From: Bradysia coprophila
Taxonomy: Eukaryota; Arthropoda; Insecta; Diptera; Sciaridae
NCBI RefSeq assembly: GCF_014529535.1
Contig: NW_023503374.1
Span: 7,991,685-8,055,684 of the forward strand
DNA: 64,000 nucleotides
Direction: 5' to 3'
Shown: positions 1 to 14,200 of the stretch, one piece after another
Layout of the letters: every line of letters begins with the position of its first letter
Position numbering within the stretch: position 1 is the first letter of the stretch
The notes under the pieces: generated by a model
Database searches by the model: none
What the model saw: only the letters and a program-made list of their open reading frames with translations
What the model was told of the DNA's origin: nothing
Made by a program: the position numbers and the translations under genes

Positions 1-3000
1 TAAAATCAAATAAAAATAATTAAATAATTTGTATGCAAGTCTCTTTTGTTGATTGATTAAAATTTATATTTAGTCTGTGATCATTTTCAAATTGATTGGC
101 TAAGTCAGTAAACGTAAAGAGCGGCGGCTTAGACGTTGTTATCAAATATTTAGATGAAAGTTTGTAGTCTCAGCTTCCATTAATTGTTTTTTTAATCAAA
201 CAAATTTTCTTCTCTGCATTTCTCAAGTCAAACCCCTTCAAAGGTTAGTGACCATGATGACGATCATCTGTTTTTATAAGTCACCTGCGTCATATTAATT
301 GTTATTTAATTGTCCTCGTAATTATCGTCTTCTTCCTTAAAAAAAACCGTTAATTGCCTGAATCAATACGACGAAATCGTCCACACTTAAACTGATTTAC
401 ACTGTAGTTAAATCTCCGATTTTAATGGATGCTTTAAGGGAAGCATTGATTTACTTACAGGCGGTGACTTGTGAATATTAAATGATCATAAACGAAACAA
501 AGAGCCGAATAAAGATTTTATGTTCAGTTCAATGCACAGATATTAACTTTACAAAATTACATATTTGCCAATGAAATCAACATAATTTTATTGCAAACTC
601 ATTTTACAGAATCGTAACATTGTTGACGCAAATACACAGTCCATCGTGCTTTCCTAATTAAACAAGCCACAGAGTCTCCATTCAAATTTAAGTTTACGTC
701 ATTCGCCTAAAATATAAATAAAAAAAAAAATTGGTCATAAGAAAAGAAAACCAGAGACATTTGGATGACGTTGACGTTCCAGATATTCGGTTCATTTAAA
801 TAATATCCATGCAATATAATAGTTTAGCAATGTCTTTGTCTTTATTTTTGTTCGAAATAAAAAATGTTTCAAAAGATTGTTTTTAAACCACAAAAAAAAT
901 TGAAACCGGTTCACCACATGATTCCTCCAATTCGAATCGGTTTTTATTATATTAGTCGATGAGACACAAAATATTAGTATACAATTTGCAAAATGCTCAA
1001 TTTCCTTATATAAAATATTTATTATTTGAATGGATAATGAAGAAGCTATTTGCCTGTCATTGTTTTATGCGGGCCATTCAATCATCACGTTTTGCTAATT
1101 TTATGCTCATTTTAATTCAATAGGATATGTAAATCCAATTGTAATACTAATCTAGCGGAAACATGAAGAACGCCAAAAAGTTTGCGATAAAAACATTTTG
1201 ATCTTCAAAAACCGTTTAAAATCGTAAAAGATTTATTTACGGTTGTGAGTAAGTTAATGATTATATCATGAGAAGGGAACATAAACTTAATATTTATTGA
1301 TAACTCGAAAGTATTCTAAAAGGGACCTGTGAGCCTAACGACAAGCCATCAGCAAAAATATCTGCTAGAACGTACCAAGAAGGCAAAAGAAATATACCTA
1401 TTTCTCTGGGACGATAGTGAGAGAATTTTGGAAGCTCTATCGTCGTGATTTCTCGTTCCTTTACATGTCAAAAAAGATACGAAAATAACTATTGCAAAAA
1501 CGATATGCAAATGGGAGATTAGTAAGGAATCCCATGCAATACGAAATTTCAATATTATATTGATTAGAAGACTGGTATTAGATATCATCAAATAATCTGT
1601 TATCATCTGTTATCGATACGAACTACAAAAATAAGCGACGAGCTCCAGCTGATGCTCTTTTAAATAGCAAAGCATATTTTAAACCTAACGAAGTAAATGA
1701 TTTTACCAAGTCAAGTACAAGAAAATATATTAAACAAAATAAGTAATAGATTTAGGTATTGTACTATGATACTCTTGCCGTTCATAAAATTTTGGGCAAT
1801 TTCTACAAACGATACTAAATTACTCTAAAATCCACTGTAAATGATATGCGTAAAGTCTACTATTGACCTGTGGATGGTCGATGGTGTGTCTATATAGACA
1901 ATATATTTTCTTTTGGCCATAAACACATAGGGAACAAGAACACTTATTCGAGAGTTAGAAACTTGATTTCCCCACGCGTGGTTCAGCTTCGTTCCAGATT
2001 CACGTACGTGCCGTTGAATTTCTACAAGATGCCACCAAAATTTGACAGAATTTGTTCTGTCCTTATACAGGATTTTGTTGACACTACTTTCAAACGTAAC
2101 CTCACTTAAGTTTCGTTTCACTTTCAATAGTCAGCAGTGCCTATATATTCGCGAAAATGTTTTCATAAATTTTCTCAAAATTTCGTCATTTTCTCAAATT
2201 TCCACAAAAAACTTTTTGCGAAAATTCACGAAAATTTGAGAAAATCACGAAAATTTGAGAAAATTCGTAAAAATATTTTCGCGAATATAGGCACTTGGCA
2301 CTGAGAGTCAGTCGTTATAAACTCGTTTTTATTACAATAAAAAATATTCTGGGAGTGACCGAAGTCTATATTGTCCATCAATGAATTCCTCATCTCTAAA
2401 TAACACTAGAAAATTCATTAATTGAACAAATATTTGCGTCTACCTCACTGTGAAGTTGCATAACTAACGCATTTGCTACTTCAAACAAAACTCGCATTAT
2501 GGCATTCCCAAATGAAATTCTTTTAGCACATCGTAAACTGATGCGATATGTGAATCTGCTGCAACATATAATAACTCAATTCGATAAATGATCGGCTGCA
2601 ACACGTATGTATACCAAATTTTAGCGGATTGAAACTAAAATAGTTATCGTGTGCTCGGATTGGTCGATAATTGATTTGTCCCTTCGTGTCGTGTTTCTTT
2701 ATTGTGTATATATTTCCTATCGAAAATTTATATTAAAATTCTTCGGACATGAACCTCATTGAATTTCATTTTTCTTTGCGAGTTTACGTAGGAATGTTTG
2801 AATTGCATTGATAATTTACTTGTTTATGAACAGAAGATTTTTTTTAGTTGAACCGCTTCGACAAGGAAATATCTTTCGGTTGGCCATTTATCATGGTATA
2901 CCTGCCGGTTGATTGTCTAATTTAATTAACAATCCTTTTAACAGCAAGTAACGACCTTTTATACCTAATTTTCATGAATAAATACATTTTATCATTTAGC

Positions 3001-5279
3001 GTATTACGTACCATGCCAAATTGATTTCTTATACTCAATGTCATTTGTTTAACTCTTTGTTGTTTCTTTTTCTTCAATGTTTTTAAATGTGACTGTCGGT
3101 AAATGAATTTTGTCAGTCTCATTCAAAAGACTTACCTTACAATTTCAGCGAGACATAATTCCAACAGAAAGCATTGGAACATTTCTGCATTCGAATGTAT
3201 ATATTTCTTCTCCTCACATCATGTCGTTTAGACGGTACAAAAACAAAATTAATATGAAAAACATAAAATGAACCACAGAAACGTGATTCAAATATTTCAG
3301 TTAAAATAACAGCAATGACTGCTTCCGTGTTTTTATTTATTTTTTTTAATGTTGCAAAGTAAATTGAACTGCCACGGCTAATTAATGCAAACAAATTTTT
3401 GTTTTTGCACAACTCAAAAGTTTAACATTTCAACAAAATGTTAGAATTTCTTTTCGGCTTATGATAGTGCCTTTTCCATGGATTAAATAATCTAATCTAA
3501 CCAGACACCATTAATAAATTTAATACATCGGGTTGTGTGTGCCTCTCCATTTTCTTTGCACAATTTCACTCAAAATGTGATAGAGAACACTAGAGATATT
3601 ACACACATTTTAATGTTTCGAAAAAAAAAAAAATCAGGCAACTGATAAATTATTTCGATGTCTACATCGTCATGCCTCAGATGAGATAGTTTGATTAAAA
3701 ATTAAATATTGGATTTTAAAAGTGCCTTTAACGAAATTATTTTAAAATTTTTCACTTTCAAATTTGCATTTTATTCTCTTTTTTCTCTCTGGTAATAAAT
3801 ATATTTAGTGAAGCAAAATTCATACTTTTATAAAATTCCACGAGTTTCTGTGGTTATATAATCACATTTCTGTTTAAACTTATTATTGTGTTAATGCATT
3901 TTTGACGGAGCTTTTATTTCTTTTTATCTTTGTAAATTTATTTTAGATGTTAGATTTAGACTGCTGGTGAGATTAGGTTTCGTAAGTCATATTGTAGCGC
4001 AAGAAATTAATTAAATCAAAAGTAATGTAACAGACCAATTTCGTTTTACGTTGAAATTATTGAACGGAATTTTTTCTCTTAAATTTTAGCTGCAATAAAA
4101 AAAAACAATCAACTCAATCATAACACTTAACAATAATGTGCGACTGTAATGAAAGTAATAATAAAACTGTTGCAACAAACTTCAGTGCTCTATAAACATT
4201 AAACTAAAATTATAACCCACAATTAAATTTAACATTCAAACGACGAACAGTGTCGCTATATAATCATCAAGTCTGCTACTTCATTCGTTTAATGCATATG
4301 TGTTTGATCTTTTACTTAATTAGTTGAATATTGATTTAGTTATATAAGGGAACATTAGCTGGTACTCATACTCATTGCTTATCTTTCTTGTTGTTGTCGA
4401 TAGCAGATGACACACTGATGTGACAAATTTGCAATTAAATTTAGTGATTACCTATGAGCGTTTTCCGCTTGCTCTACTATTGCCCCTTCGTGAGCGATAA
4501 AACTATGATCTACATGTTGACTAACGAAATACGTGGTCGAACTAGAACTGAGAGTATTCTAGCGGGGAATTAAGGATATTGTTAACAAGGGTATTTGGTT
4601 AAAGTACGACTTCAGTATTTATGAAAAGGCTTAAGGCCTAATGACTTGTCAGCTTGTTGTAATATTCGGAATTAAAATCATTGATGTTCTAATTCGAAAT
4701 AGTTACTGTTGGGATAAATCACAGGGTAACTTATGTGATGTGGTGGTGATAGCAGCACGCTCTAAGAAAAACTTCCAACTAAGTTAGATCCTCACAACTG
4801 CCTTCCAGCTGCCAGTGTCATATTTTGTTCTGGTTGATGGTGGCCTTAAGACGGTAACTATGATATTGTCATCGAAATGAGTTTGTTTATTTCGAGTTTG
4901 TTTAGCAGTTAAGAAATACAATGCAGAGATGACCTTACAAAACGTATATATATCTTTATTGTATAATTAGCCAATTACCATTACAAAACCCTTCATATGA
5001 AAAGGTTTTACGTTTCTATCTCTGAATAAATTAATAATGTTTCTTAAAACAATAAGCAAATTTTATGATATCAACGTCGGAAACTAAAAAAAAACAAACA
5101 AAATAAATTAATCAGTTCCTACCGAGGCACTTCCTAGTTTATAGCTGAAGTACTTAACTCTCAACCGATTTGCAAAATTTTTGTTTTGTTTATGATTGGC
5201 TTGTGAATGTAGCGAAATGTCTGTGAGTAAAAAAATAGAAATTTTATCGGGCCTAATCAAATGCACGGTTTTGTTTCAG
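1..5279. other. No gene recognised; probably intron or upstream DNA of the metalloprotease gene
   Basis: AT-rich sequence with only short open frames that look like noise. I found no exon with convincing splice sites and coding content. Because the exon at 5280 begins in the middle of a protease catalytic domain, earlier exons (signal peptide, prodomain, start of the catalytic domain) must lie further left, so this stretch is most likely a large intron. It contains one foldback element at 2136-2295. Confidence 0.5.
2136..2295. repeat. Foldback element with AGTGCCTATAT ends
   Basis: The two ends are inverted copies: AGTGCCTATATATTCGCG on the left and CGCGAATATAGGCACT on the right. The inner part pairs as well, made of A/T runs with repeated AAAATTTGAGAAAA blocks. 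About 160 bp, no coding capacity. The string AGTGCCTATAT recurs at 57361 inside the TDRD3 intron element. No clear target-site duplication. Confidence 0.6.
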
Positions 5280-8200
5280 GGCCGAGACGCTACACCATAC
5301 TTGGAAAGAAATCGTGTCGGTAGAGATGCGATCGATTCAGCAGCTGCACTCACTGACATGGGTAAATATTTATTTCGCGAACGAAGACTTCCTGTTTACG
5401 ATATAGCTGTTGCTATTACTAAGTGAGTTAAGTATAATGAATTTTTGCGTGAGATTTTGTTGTTGGTATTTTTATTATAATGAAAGATTCATTCGTAAGT
5501 AAGCGACTGTAATTGATAGGTTTATGCCTATGAAATATCGCGAAAAATTTTCGGTAATGAATTGGTTAAAGAAACAAATATAATGCCGAAAAAGTGATCG
5601 TGCTTTTTGACCAATCAGATGTGTAAATTGAGATGGATCGTTTCAACTAATCAACATGACTTTTGTTAATTATAATTCTATTATTTTTTGGATAAATGAA
5701 TACAAATCAAATGAATTTAATCGAATAGAGTCATTCCAATCAAATGTCGAACATCTGAAAGATTTTATATTCAGCATATCTCCCTACAGTCAAGTATGCA
5801 AGTACATTTAACGTGTCTTGAAACCTCCAGCTTGAATTTATCCTTTTCGACTGTCATGTATCATTAGATTCCAGGTAATCTTTTATCGAATTGATGACAT
5901 CTGCTAACTGACAAAGAAATTGATTAATCTTTTGAAAAACGACAATTATGACGATAACGATTAAATTTGTTACTTCTTTTGTTGAAAGTTTAGACACAAA
6001 ATTCATGTAATCATATCGTTTCAAGGCACTTTTGACTCGGGAGTTAAGTTGATATTAAATTACGGATTGGGACTGTTGCGTTGGGTGATTCATTTCTACA
6101 ACAATTTATATTAAATTTGTTTCCTTTATCTCTTTGTATTCTTCTTGTTTTCATTTTCTTTTAAGACTTTTTTCTCATTTGCCAAATTAATTTTTTTCTT
6201 GTCTGATTCATACTTTGTGTTCTCTTTCTATTAACACTTTTTCCACAGATATGATATGTGCCGAAGAAGAAAAGGAGGTCGATGCACCAAAGGCACAGCG
6301 GGTAACCTTCTTAAACAATCATACTTTTTTTTCGCAAATATTTAGTTATCTTTTATTATTTATTGTTTTATATATATGCCTTTCGAGAAGAAAATAATTT
6401 ATTAATGCTACCACAGAGAACCTAATTTAGTGTTTAAAAAAAGATGGCAAATTGGCGTATTTTTTTACCAAAAATATATTTAGTTTCAGCTAACCATAAT
6501 ATTTATTAGTGATTTATTGACATGGATGACATTGATGTAATAATCAATTTAGAGAAGAAGAAAGATGTTCGTATTCAAATTTTTATCGGAATATTGTGGA
6601 GTGGGAAGAAAAAAGTGAATGCTAATTCGAGATTAATTTGCATCGTGAAGAGGATGTATCATTCTCGTCGACGTCATTATCATGCGAAAAACATAGAATT
6701 TTTTCCTGTCCTAATAGCCTCCACCTTCAACAATATTGATTATTACAACAATAGATCCTATTGGTATTAAACGAAACTAATTTCGATTTGAAATCGATAT
6801 TTTTTATCGTAGAAATTTGATAATTTATGAAGTATACTAACACTAACCCCCGTAGCTGTATGGAGACTATCATCACAATTTCGCCGGAAAAATCAGAAAC
6901 AGATTCAAATTGTCTATTATCAACGACCATTCCAAACCGACCGACACACACACAAATTAATTATTACCAAAAAGTAAAATTATATCAAAACAAATTCAAT
7001 TTGCAGACTTGATATGTGCCGACGAAATTATCCGACAGACGTATGCAACCGTGGTACAGCAGGTAAATGTTATACAGAAACCGACAAAAAAATGACTTAA
7101 GAAAATGTGTTGTAAATTTTCCCCGAAAAAATTGTTTCTCTCTCTATGAAATGTTAAGTCGGAAATGCACACACTCACAATATACTCTTTCCGATTTCTC
7201 ATTTGCAATTAATTTGACTTCCTTGGAAAAAATAATAATTTAAAAAAAACCTTTGCTCACAACTATCCTCTTCTTACATGTGTTACATTTAAATGTTTAC
7301 ACCTTAAAATGTATTTCTATCAATACATACACTACGCACGCCAATTATACCTATTGTCTGTTATATATACGTGTATACAAATGTACAAATGTGTGTTTTA
7401 TAAGTTTTTTTGTTTTACACTTCTGTTTCTGTTAATTGCATTTTTTACTTTATTTTTAATTCCATTTTCACACCATTCTTTCTCACTTCCAACAAAATGA
7501 TTAATTAATTAGGTAGACTGTTTATAAATATACTTTTTTTCATAATGTAACAAATCTTACAGTTTCTTAAATTGGAATTTTTATTTTTCTTTAATTCAAT
7601 TTTCTGCACGTTTCCTATAGCAATGCAAAAAAAAAAATATTTCAAATTCCTCACAATTCATCACTTGCATTTTTTTTACCTCTCCTCTAGTTACGTAAAT
7701 ATTACAATTTTTTCTGGTCTATTTAATGTACATTTATTTTTACCATGAGCTTCTTACATTTACATAAATTATTTCTTGTGCCGTAATTGTTTTACTCTAT
7801 AAACTACTGCACTATTTGTTTTATTTGTAAATCGCCGTTAAATGTTAATTGCAAATTTCTCTTTTTTGTAAATATTTTCGCTATCGAAAGGATCACAAAA
7901 GTGTTAGCATGACATACCAGGAAGAATTACAGTGGACGAAGACATTTAGATTACAAAGTATTTGACGTAATCCTACGCATAAAATTTTTAAAAGAAATTA
8001 TTCAGCAGACAGGCACTCATTCTAAACTTCGGAATTTTACTGAAATTTGGAGACTGGAGTGAGATCCACAATTTACTTGATTTATTTTCGAGAATATTCA
8101 GCAAAATACTGGAATCAAGATAATTTCACCTCTGATCCTAGTTCTACTAAGGCATCTTTAATGGCTTTGTAGTGCCATATTTTACCAATGGCAACAATGT

Positions 8201-11200
8201 TTCCCTTCATATAAACATTAAATCTGTTACTTCACAGTGTTTGTTGCGAAATCTTTTACTTCATTAGTTTTAACAGATGATTATCGTTTCATCTTTTTTT
8301 ATGGTAACTTAGAGTTTACTGTAGGAAAGATACAATGGAATCTTGTCTACTAACTTTCTATTTAAGCAAATCAAACCCATGGCTCGTAATTGAAGATTCG
8401 AAAAATATTATCAAACTGTTTCTTATGGTGTAACTTAAAGAGAGGCGCCGAAAATAGTCATTACCATTCTTTGACAATCTGATTCCATCGTGTGTTTTCT
8501 GCAGTTACATCATGTTGCAACACCATCTTCACATCAGACACAATTTTAAAAAAAAATATAACTCCTCTAGATCGTTGAGCTAAATGTGTCTTTTGAGATA
8601 TTTACTCTACATCAAATGATTCCAAGAGCCAACATTATCTACGAAATTGCATTTACATAATCAATTTACCCACAGTAATATCTGCATTTAAATTATTAAA
8701 ATTACAATGTGAAACATTAAAAATAACATGTCTCTCCACTTCAGTCAACCGTATAGTGCGGCGGCTGCACATATAAATGTCTACAATTCTGTTACTTTAT
8801 GAACTGAATTAAAATAATTGTCGGTATTATATTCAATTTCATTTTGCTTGTTGAATGTGAAATGCTTGAAATTTTATTTCAATTTTATTTTTATTGTTAT
8901 GAATCTGTGAATTATACTATGTGTGTTTTATGGGATGTTCTTTAAAGATCAACTTGCTGTGTAATTTTCTTTTCTATATGCCAGGCACGTTAATAAATTG
9001 AAATCTCTACGTACTAACTGACTAAAGACGCTATGACTAACAATCATATGACTTTAAACTGTGACTGTACTTTACTCTTATACGCTACGCTACTATTTAC
9101 TTTCTTACACTTAAATGCCAAATTTTAATAAATGTTCATCTCCTGAATGATGGGCGGAATATTAAACGTTCAGTTTGTTTCTTGAATAGGCGGAAGTTAT
9201 ATGTTCGGTTCATCTCTACAATAAAGAAACTGAAAAGTATTGATTCCATGCAGAATTGTTTTTTAAATTAACATTTTAGATAATGGCGTAACACTTTGCC
9301 TCCAGAATAGGAAGACAACAGTGGCCTTGAAGGCATATCGTATTTTGAATCGTAGTTATAGCAGTCCTAAGAAAAATGTTTTTAAAATTCTAAAATCTTT
9401 GGATGGAAAATCCTGATAGATTCTTGAAATTCCATTTAAATTTTAAAAATAGGGGAAAGTCCATTAGAAGTAGTAACACAAATTACGTAAATTTAAGCTC
9501 TTTCTGTATGCTTTTAGATTTGACCAAGTGTCAAGTGCTTGCCTGAATTGATTAAATTTTCAATTATCATATTCTCAATGTTTGGTTTTCGAATTACCAT
9601 CATGTCAACATTTAATGTATTTTTCACAATATTCTGTATTAAGTACGTAAAGAAGGTAATTCGGATTCGATGACTCTTTAATTCGAAGATTTCTCAATTT
9701 ATGTTTATAGTTTTTGGTATATACAATTGGAGAAATCGAAGAAAACAGAGAAAATCTCTGTAATCTGATTGACATTTATGTGGATGACGAATGTTTTGCT
9801 TAACAAATAAGGAGCAAGATATTTGTTGAATTCTCTAACTGTTAGACAATATTTCACAGACGAAAAATGTATCTTTATGCGATAATAAAATCTTTCCTTC
9901 TGTTCTTAAAAATAATTTCAGTGTCTGAGGCAAAATCTTTTAGATCCTTAGTTTAACTTTCAGTTTTCCTGCCCAAATCAACACCCGCCAAGACTAGTCG
10001 TTGTTGTTGTCGATGACAGATGAATTGACATTTTTAAAAGCCGTTTTTACTGCAGGTTCTATTAGAGCAATGAAACCGAACTATAATTTTCCCGATTAAT
10101 TAAAACTACATTCCAACACGTCATACTTTTCACTGAGTATTATAATTGTCATGTAAAATCTTGTTAAAAATTTAAGAAAATATATCGCTACATCAGTGTA
10201 GTGTTATTTAATCAAATTTGCTAACACTAAATGTTTTACTTAAGCAATTAAGTAAGATATTTTTTGTGGTTTTCCGTTAATCATTCTTTTTAATTCCAAA
10301 ATTACATTTCTCTCAAATGCCTTATCCACTGTTATCTCTTTTTCCAAAACCTTGCATAACTATCTGCAATTACAATATTTACGATCTTAATAAATAAACT
10401 TTTGCCGAACAGAGAGCCAGCCTTCCACAACCTATCTATATCTACCATGTTGTACTACATACATATAGATACTCATTACGTATGTTTCTTAATTTCTCGA
10501 CATTATCTGTACCTTTAAATCGTGTGTCTATGTCTATTCATTTTAAATTTATTTTCAATCTCATAATATCTCAATCTAAAATTTATTTATAAAATTTTAT
10601 AATAATTTCACTTGCACTTTACTTTGATTTTAATTTTTTTTTTTTTTTTCATTTTTTTAAAACTCTGTAATTTCACATATACCTCCAATATACGTATGTA
10701 TCTACTGTAACTTATGTGTTTTTACCTCTTATAATATTCCATTTTATTAAAGGTATTAACGTTACCATTTTGCCAATTAAAAATCTGTTCTCTCGTAATC
10801 AAATACTCTGTGTTTCATTAAAAATTTCGTTTTTTTTTGTTTTGTTTTTGTTTCTCACTCATTTCTGTTTTTCATTTTCAAGCAACCTTTTTATTAAATT
10901 AATAAATTGATAAAAAAAAGGAGTGTGATGAAATTGGAGGAGGTAAGTTTCAGTATACAATTGTATAATGGATGCTAATCCTGTACATATAATAAATTTC
11001 TAGTTTCGGTTATGGATATATCTAACTAAATTAAACAACTTTGGTTTTGGTTTTATATTTTTCGTTTATTAAATTTGAATTCGACAAAAAAAATTGGATT
11101 TTAGTGGCTGTCAATCAACCGTTTTAGTTATTATGAAAAATAATTGTGCATGTTCCACAATCATCAAAAATTCATTAGAAAATGATTTTCGATGGTAAAC

Positions 11201-14200
11201 GTTGTCTGTGTTAACGTAACGTAAATATCTACGGTTTAATAAAGTGCTCATTTTGTAAGAGTTTCTTATGAAATAATGAAAATCCGTCTCTTGAAATCTT
11301 GTTAAATCAATAAATGAACGACCGTTTTCATAACTTACGACGATTTCAAGCTCTGGTTACTCATAAAACCTTCGAAGGTACTTTCTTTTTTACCTTAAAA
11401 ATTCTGTTAAAAAGACCCTCAAAAATTAAATCGTTCAAATTTTCTTGACCTTTACAACCCCATTTGTGAGTATAATGAAACTTTGTCGTTAAATTTTCAA
11501 ATGATTTGAAACATTTTCCTTGCACCAACTGTGAAAGACAAAATAACAAAGGTCCTACAGTAAAATTAGATTACGTCCTTGTTCGGAAATTTATATTTTG
11601 TCAAGTGTAAGGGCTGCAGCCAGAGCCGAAGACAAGAGCTGCAATCACATAAGGCAAATTTTGCCTGGCAAAATACAAAAATTCAAACAATTACGTTTAC
11701 GTAACTTATTTTACTCACAAAGCCCTCTGTGAATGAGTTTTAAAGCTTATGTCAATGAAGGAATGACTGAGTTCCCGTTTCCCGGGGGTGCAGTAAGTAA
11801 ACCATTTCTCACACCGTAGGCGATAAAATAGTCAGCTGAAACTTTGGGAGCTTTTTTGTTGTGAAAAACATTAAGTTGACATCGGAAAAAAAGAATGAAA
11901 TTTCATTTTATTAGGTGGCCAAAGCGTAGCGAGCACACTCGAAATGAAATTTCACTCGGTGAAAAAATTACTAATCTCGTCCCAAGTTGATAAAGAGGAC
12001 AATTACAAAAAATGTCTGATGATAAGCATTCGTTACCTTCTGTGGATCTAAACATTTTCGTTTTCTTTGTACACGTACATGGTATACGTATACAATAATT
12101 GTTATGCAAAAATTATCATTGAATTAGATTTTTGTGAGCGATTAAAGTTCATGGTTCGTACAATGAAAGTAAAACTCACCGAAAATCCCATTCATTACGG
12201 CCAATGATTAATAAGTTTTTTTTTTCTTCATTTAACTGAATCGCAATTGTTTAATCTTTTTTTGATGCGATTTTAATGGTTAGACGAGCATTTTTATTGT
12301 TAGATTCATGAAATATAAATCTGTACTTACTTCGACAAAAGTAAGGCATTGAATTCAAATTTAATAAATTGTTTCAGTTTAATTCCTTGTTATGCAATTT
12401 ATGCTTTTATGGTTTTGGTTTTCGCTTTCGTTGAATTATTTTGGAATGGTTGGTAGATGAAGTTTTTCGGCATTTTCGTTTTACAGCGGACTGTCTACTT
12501 TCAGTGATGCAACGATACGCTAAATCACTTTTCTCAAGAAATAATTGAACGACATTGACATGATCGGAATCGAAATGGTTTGCATCTAAGTGGAAGAATA
12601 CGGCAGCCTCTTTCGTAAAACATGGACGTACATGTTGTATGGTGTACGCAAATTGCTATGTGTACACAATAAGACAGCATAAAGCGACACATGTCCGATT
12701 TCTTTCAATCAAATTAGAATCACAATTCCTTGCCATTTTATCGATAGATGTACCACCGTTCATTACTTTTCAAAGTAAACTTTTTTCGCACGACATTGTA
12801 AACGGTCGTAAATTCACATTTTGCTAATGCAAACGACATCTTTTTCAAATGATTTGGATAGATCACTATAGGTGATAAAATTAGCGTATTGATTGTACCA
12901 CTGTTAATACACAGTCTCTGGTCGCTGATGTTTGTAGCACACCAATTTCTTAAAAACACAAACATCGTTCCTAGGATTCGCTTACGTCGGAGGTGCATGC
13001 GTCGTCAACAAGCGTCTCGAAAAGGTTAACAGTGTTGCAATTATCGAGGATACCGGTGGTTTCAGTGGAATTATCGTAGCTGCTCATGAAGTTGGTCATT
13101 TGTAAGTGGAACCATTAAAAGAGCTGTGATTGTCTCACTAACAAAATTATTTGAATTCACATTAGACTCGGTGCCGTTCATGATGGTTCGCCGCCGCCCA
13201 GTTATCTTGGTGGACCCGGTGCTGAAAAATGTCGTTGGGAAGACGGTTTCATCATGTCCGATCTCCGTCATACAGAAAGAGGTTTTCGATGGTCTCCTTG
13301 TACTGTCCAAAGTTTCCACCATTTCCTAAAGTAATTCCACCCTTCACCATCACACTAGTGACACCAAAGTAATACAATTCTTCTTTCGATACAGTGGCGA
13401 CACAGCTAGTTGTTTACACAATGCACCACACGAAGACGAAGCATTGGGTCGAGCTCTGCCTGGCACTCTATTGTCTCTAGATGCACAGTGTCGTCGAGAT
13501 CGTGGAACGTCGGCTTGTTTTAAGGATGAACGAGTTTGCGCGCAACTATTTTGCTTTGATGCGGCTAGTGGTTATTGCGTTGCCTATCGTCCTGCTGCAG
13601 AAGGTTCGACGTGCGGTGATGGATCGGTAAGTTTGAAGTCGCATATTAATGGAAACGAATCCGTGTAACAATTGCAAACTTTTACCAAAGCATTGTCTCG
13701 ATGGAAGGTGTGTTGCTGAACACGAGAACATTATTCCTGACTACTCACAACATACTCCTAGTTATGCAAGTCCGAATGCCTTCAATCCACAAATCAAGTA
13801 AGTTGTCCGACAGACTTTGATGTCTCTCTAGAAGTTTAGTGAAATCATTTTGAATCTATTTATGTCGGCAATCCATTTGTGTACGAAGCTAACTCAAGTG
13901 ATGTCGCAGTTGTGATTAATAATTTTCATTCAATTAGATGGTAGCTTTTTTGTTCACTTATCAATTTTGTTTAACAGTACGGAAGCGTATAATTATTACG
14001 AAGTGCCAGAAACCACTTCCACAACAACTACAACCACTACAACACCCACACCAACCACAACAAAACCAACATACGCGCCACAATCAACCAAAAATTATTT
14101 TAGCGATCCATTTTTCTATCGATATTACACAAGCAAGTCGACAACGGAAGACCCGTATAAATATTATACCCAATCTTCGACCCCATTCGATTACTATAAG

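Noticed and set aside
10716-10942. Possible third microexon after the long T tract, ending at GGAGGAG/GTAAGT
   Set aside because: All three frames between the nearest acceptor-like CAAG and the donor contain stops, and the peptide does not resemble the DMCRR segment.
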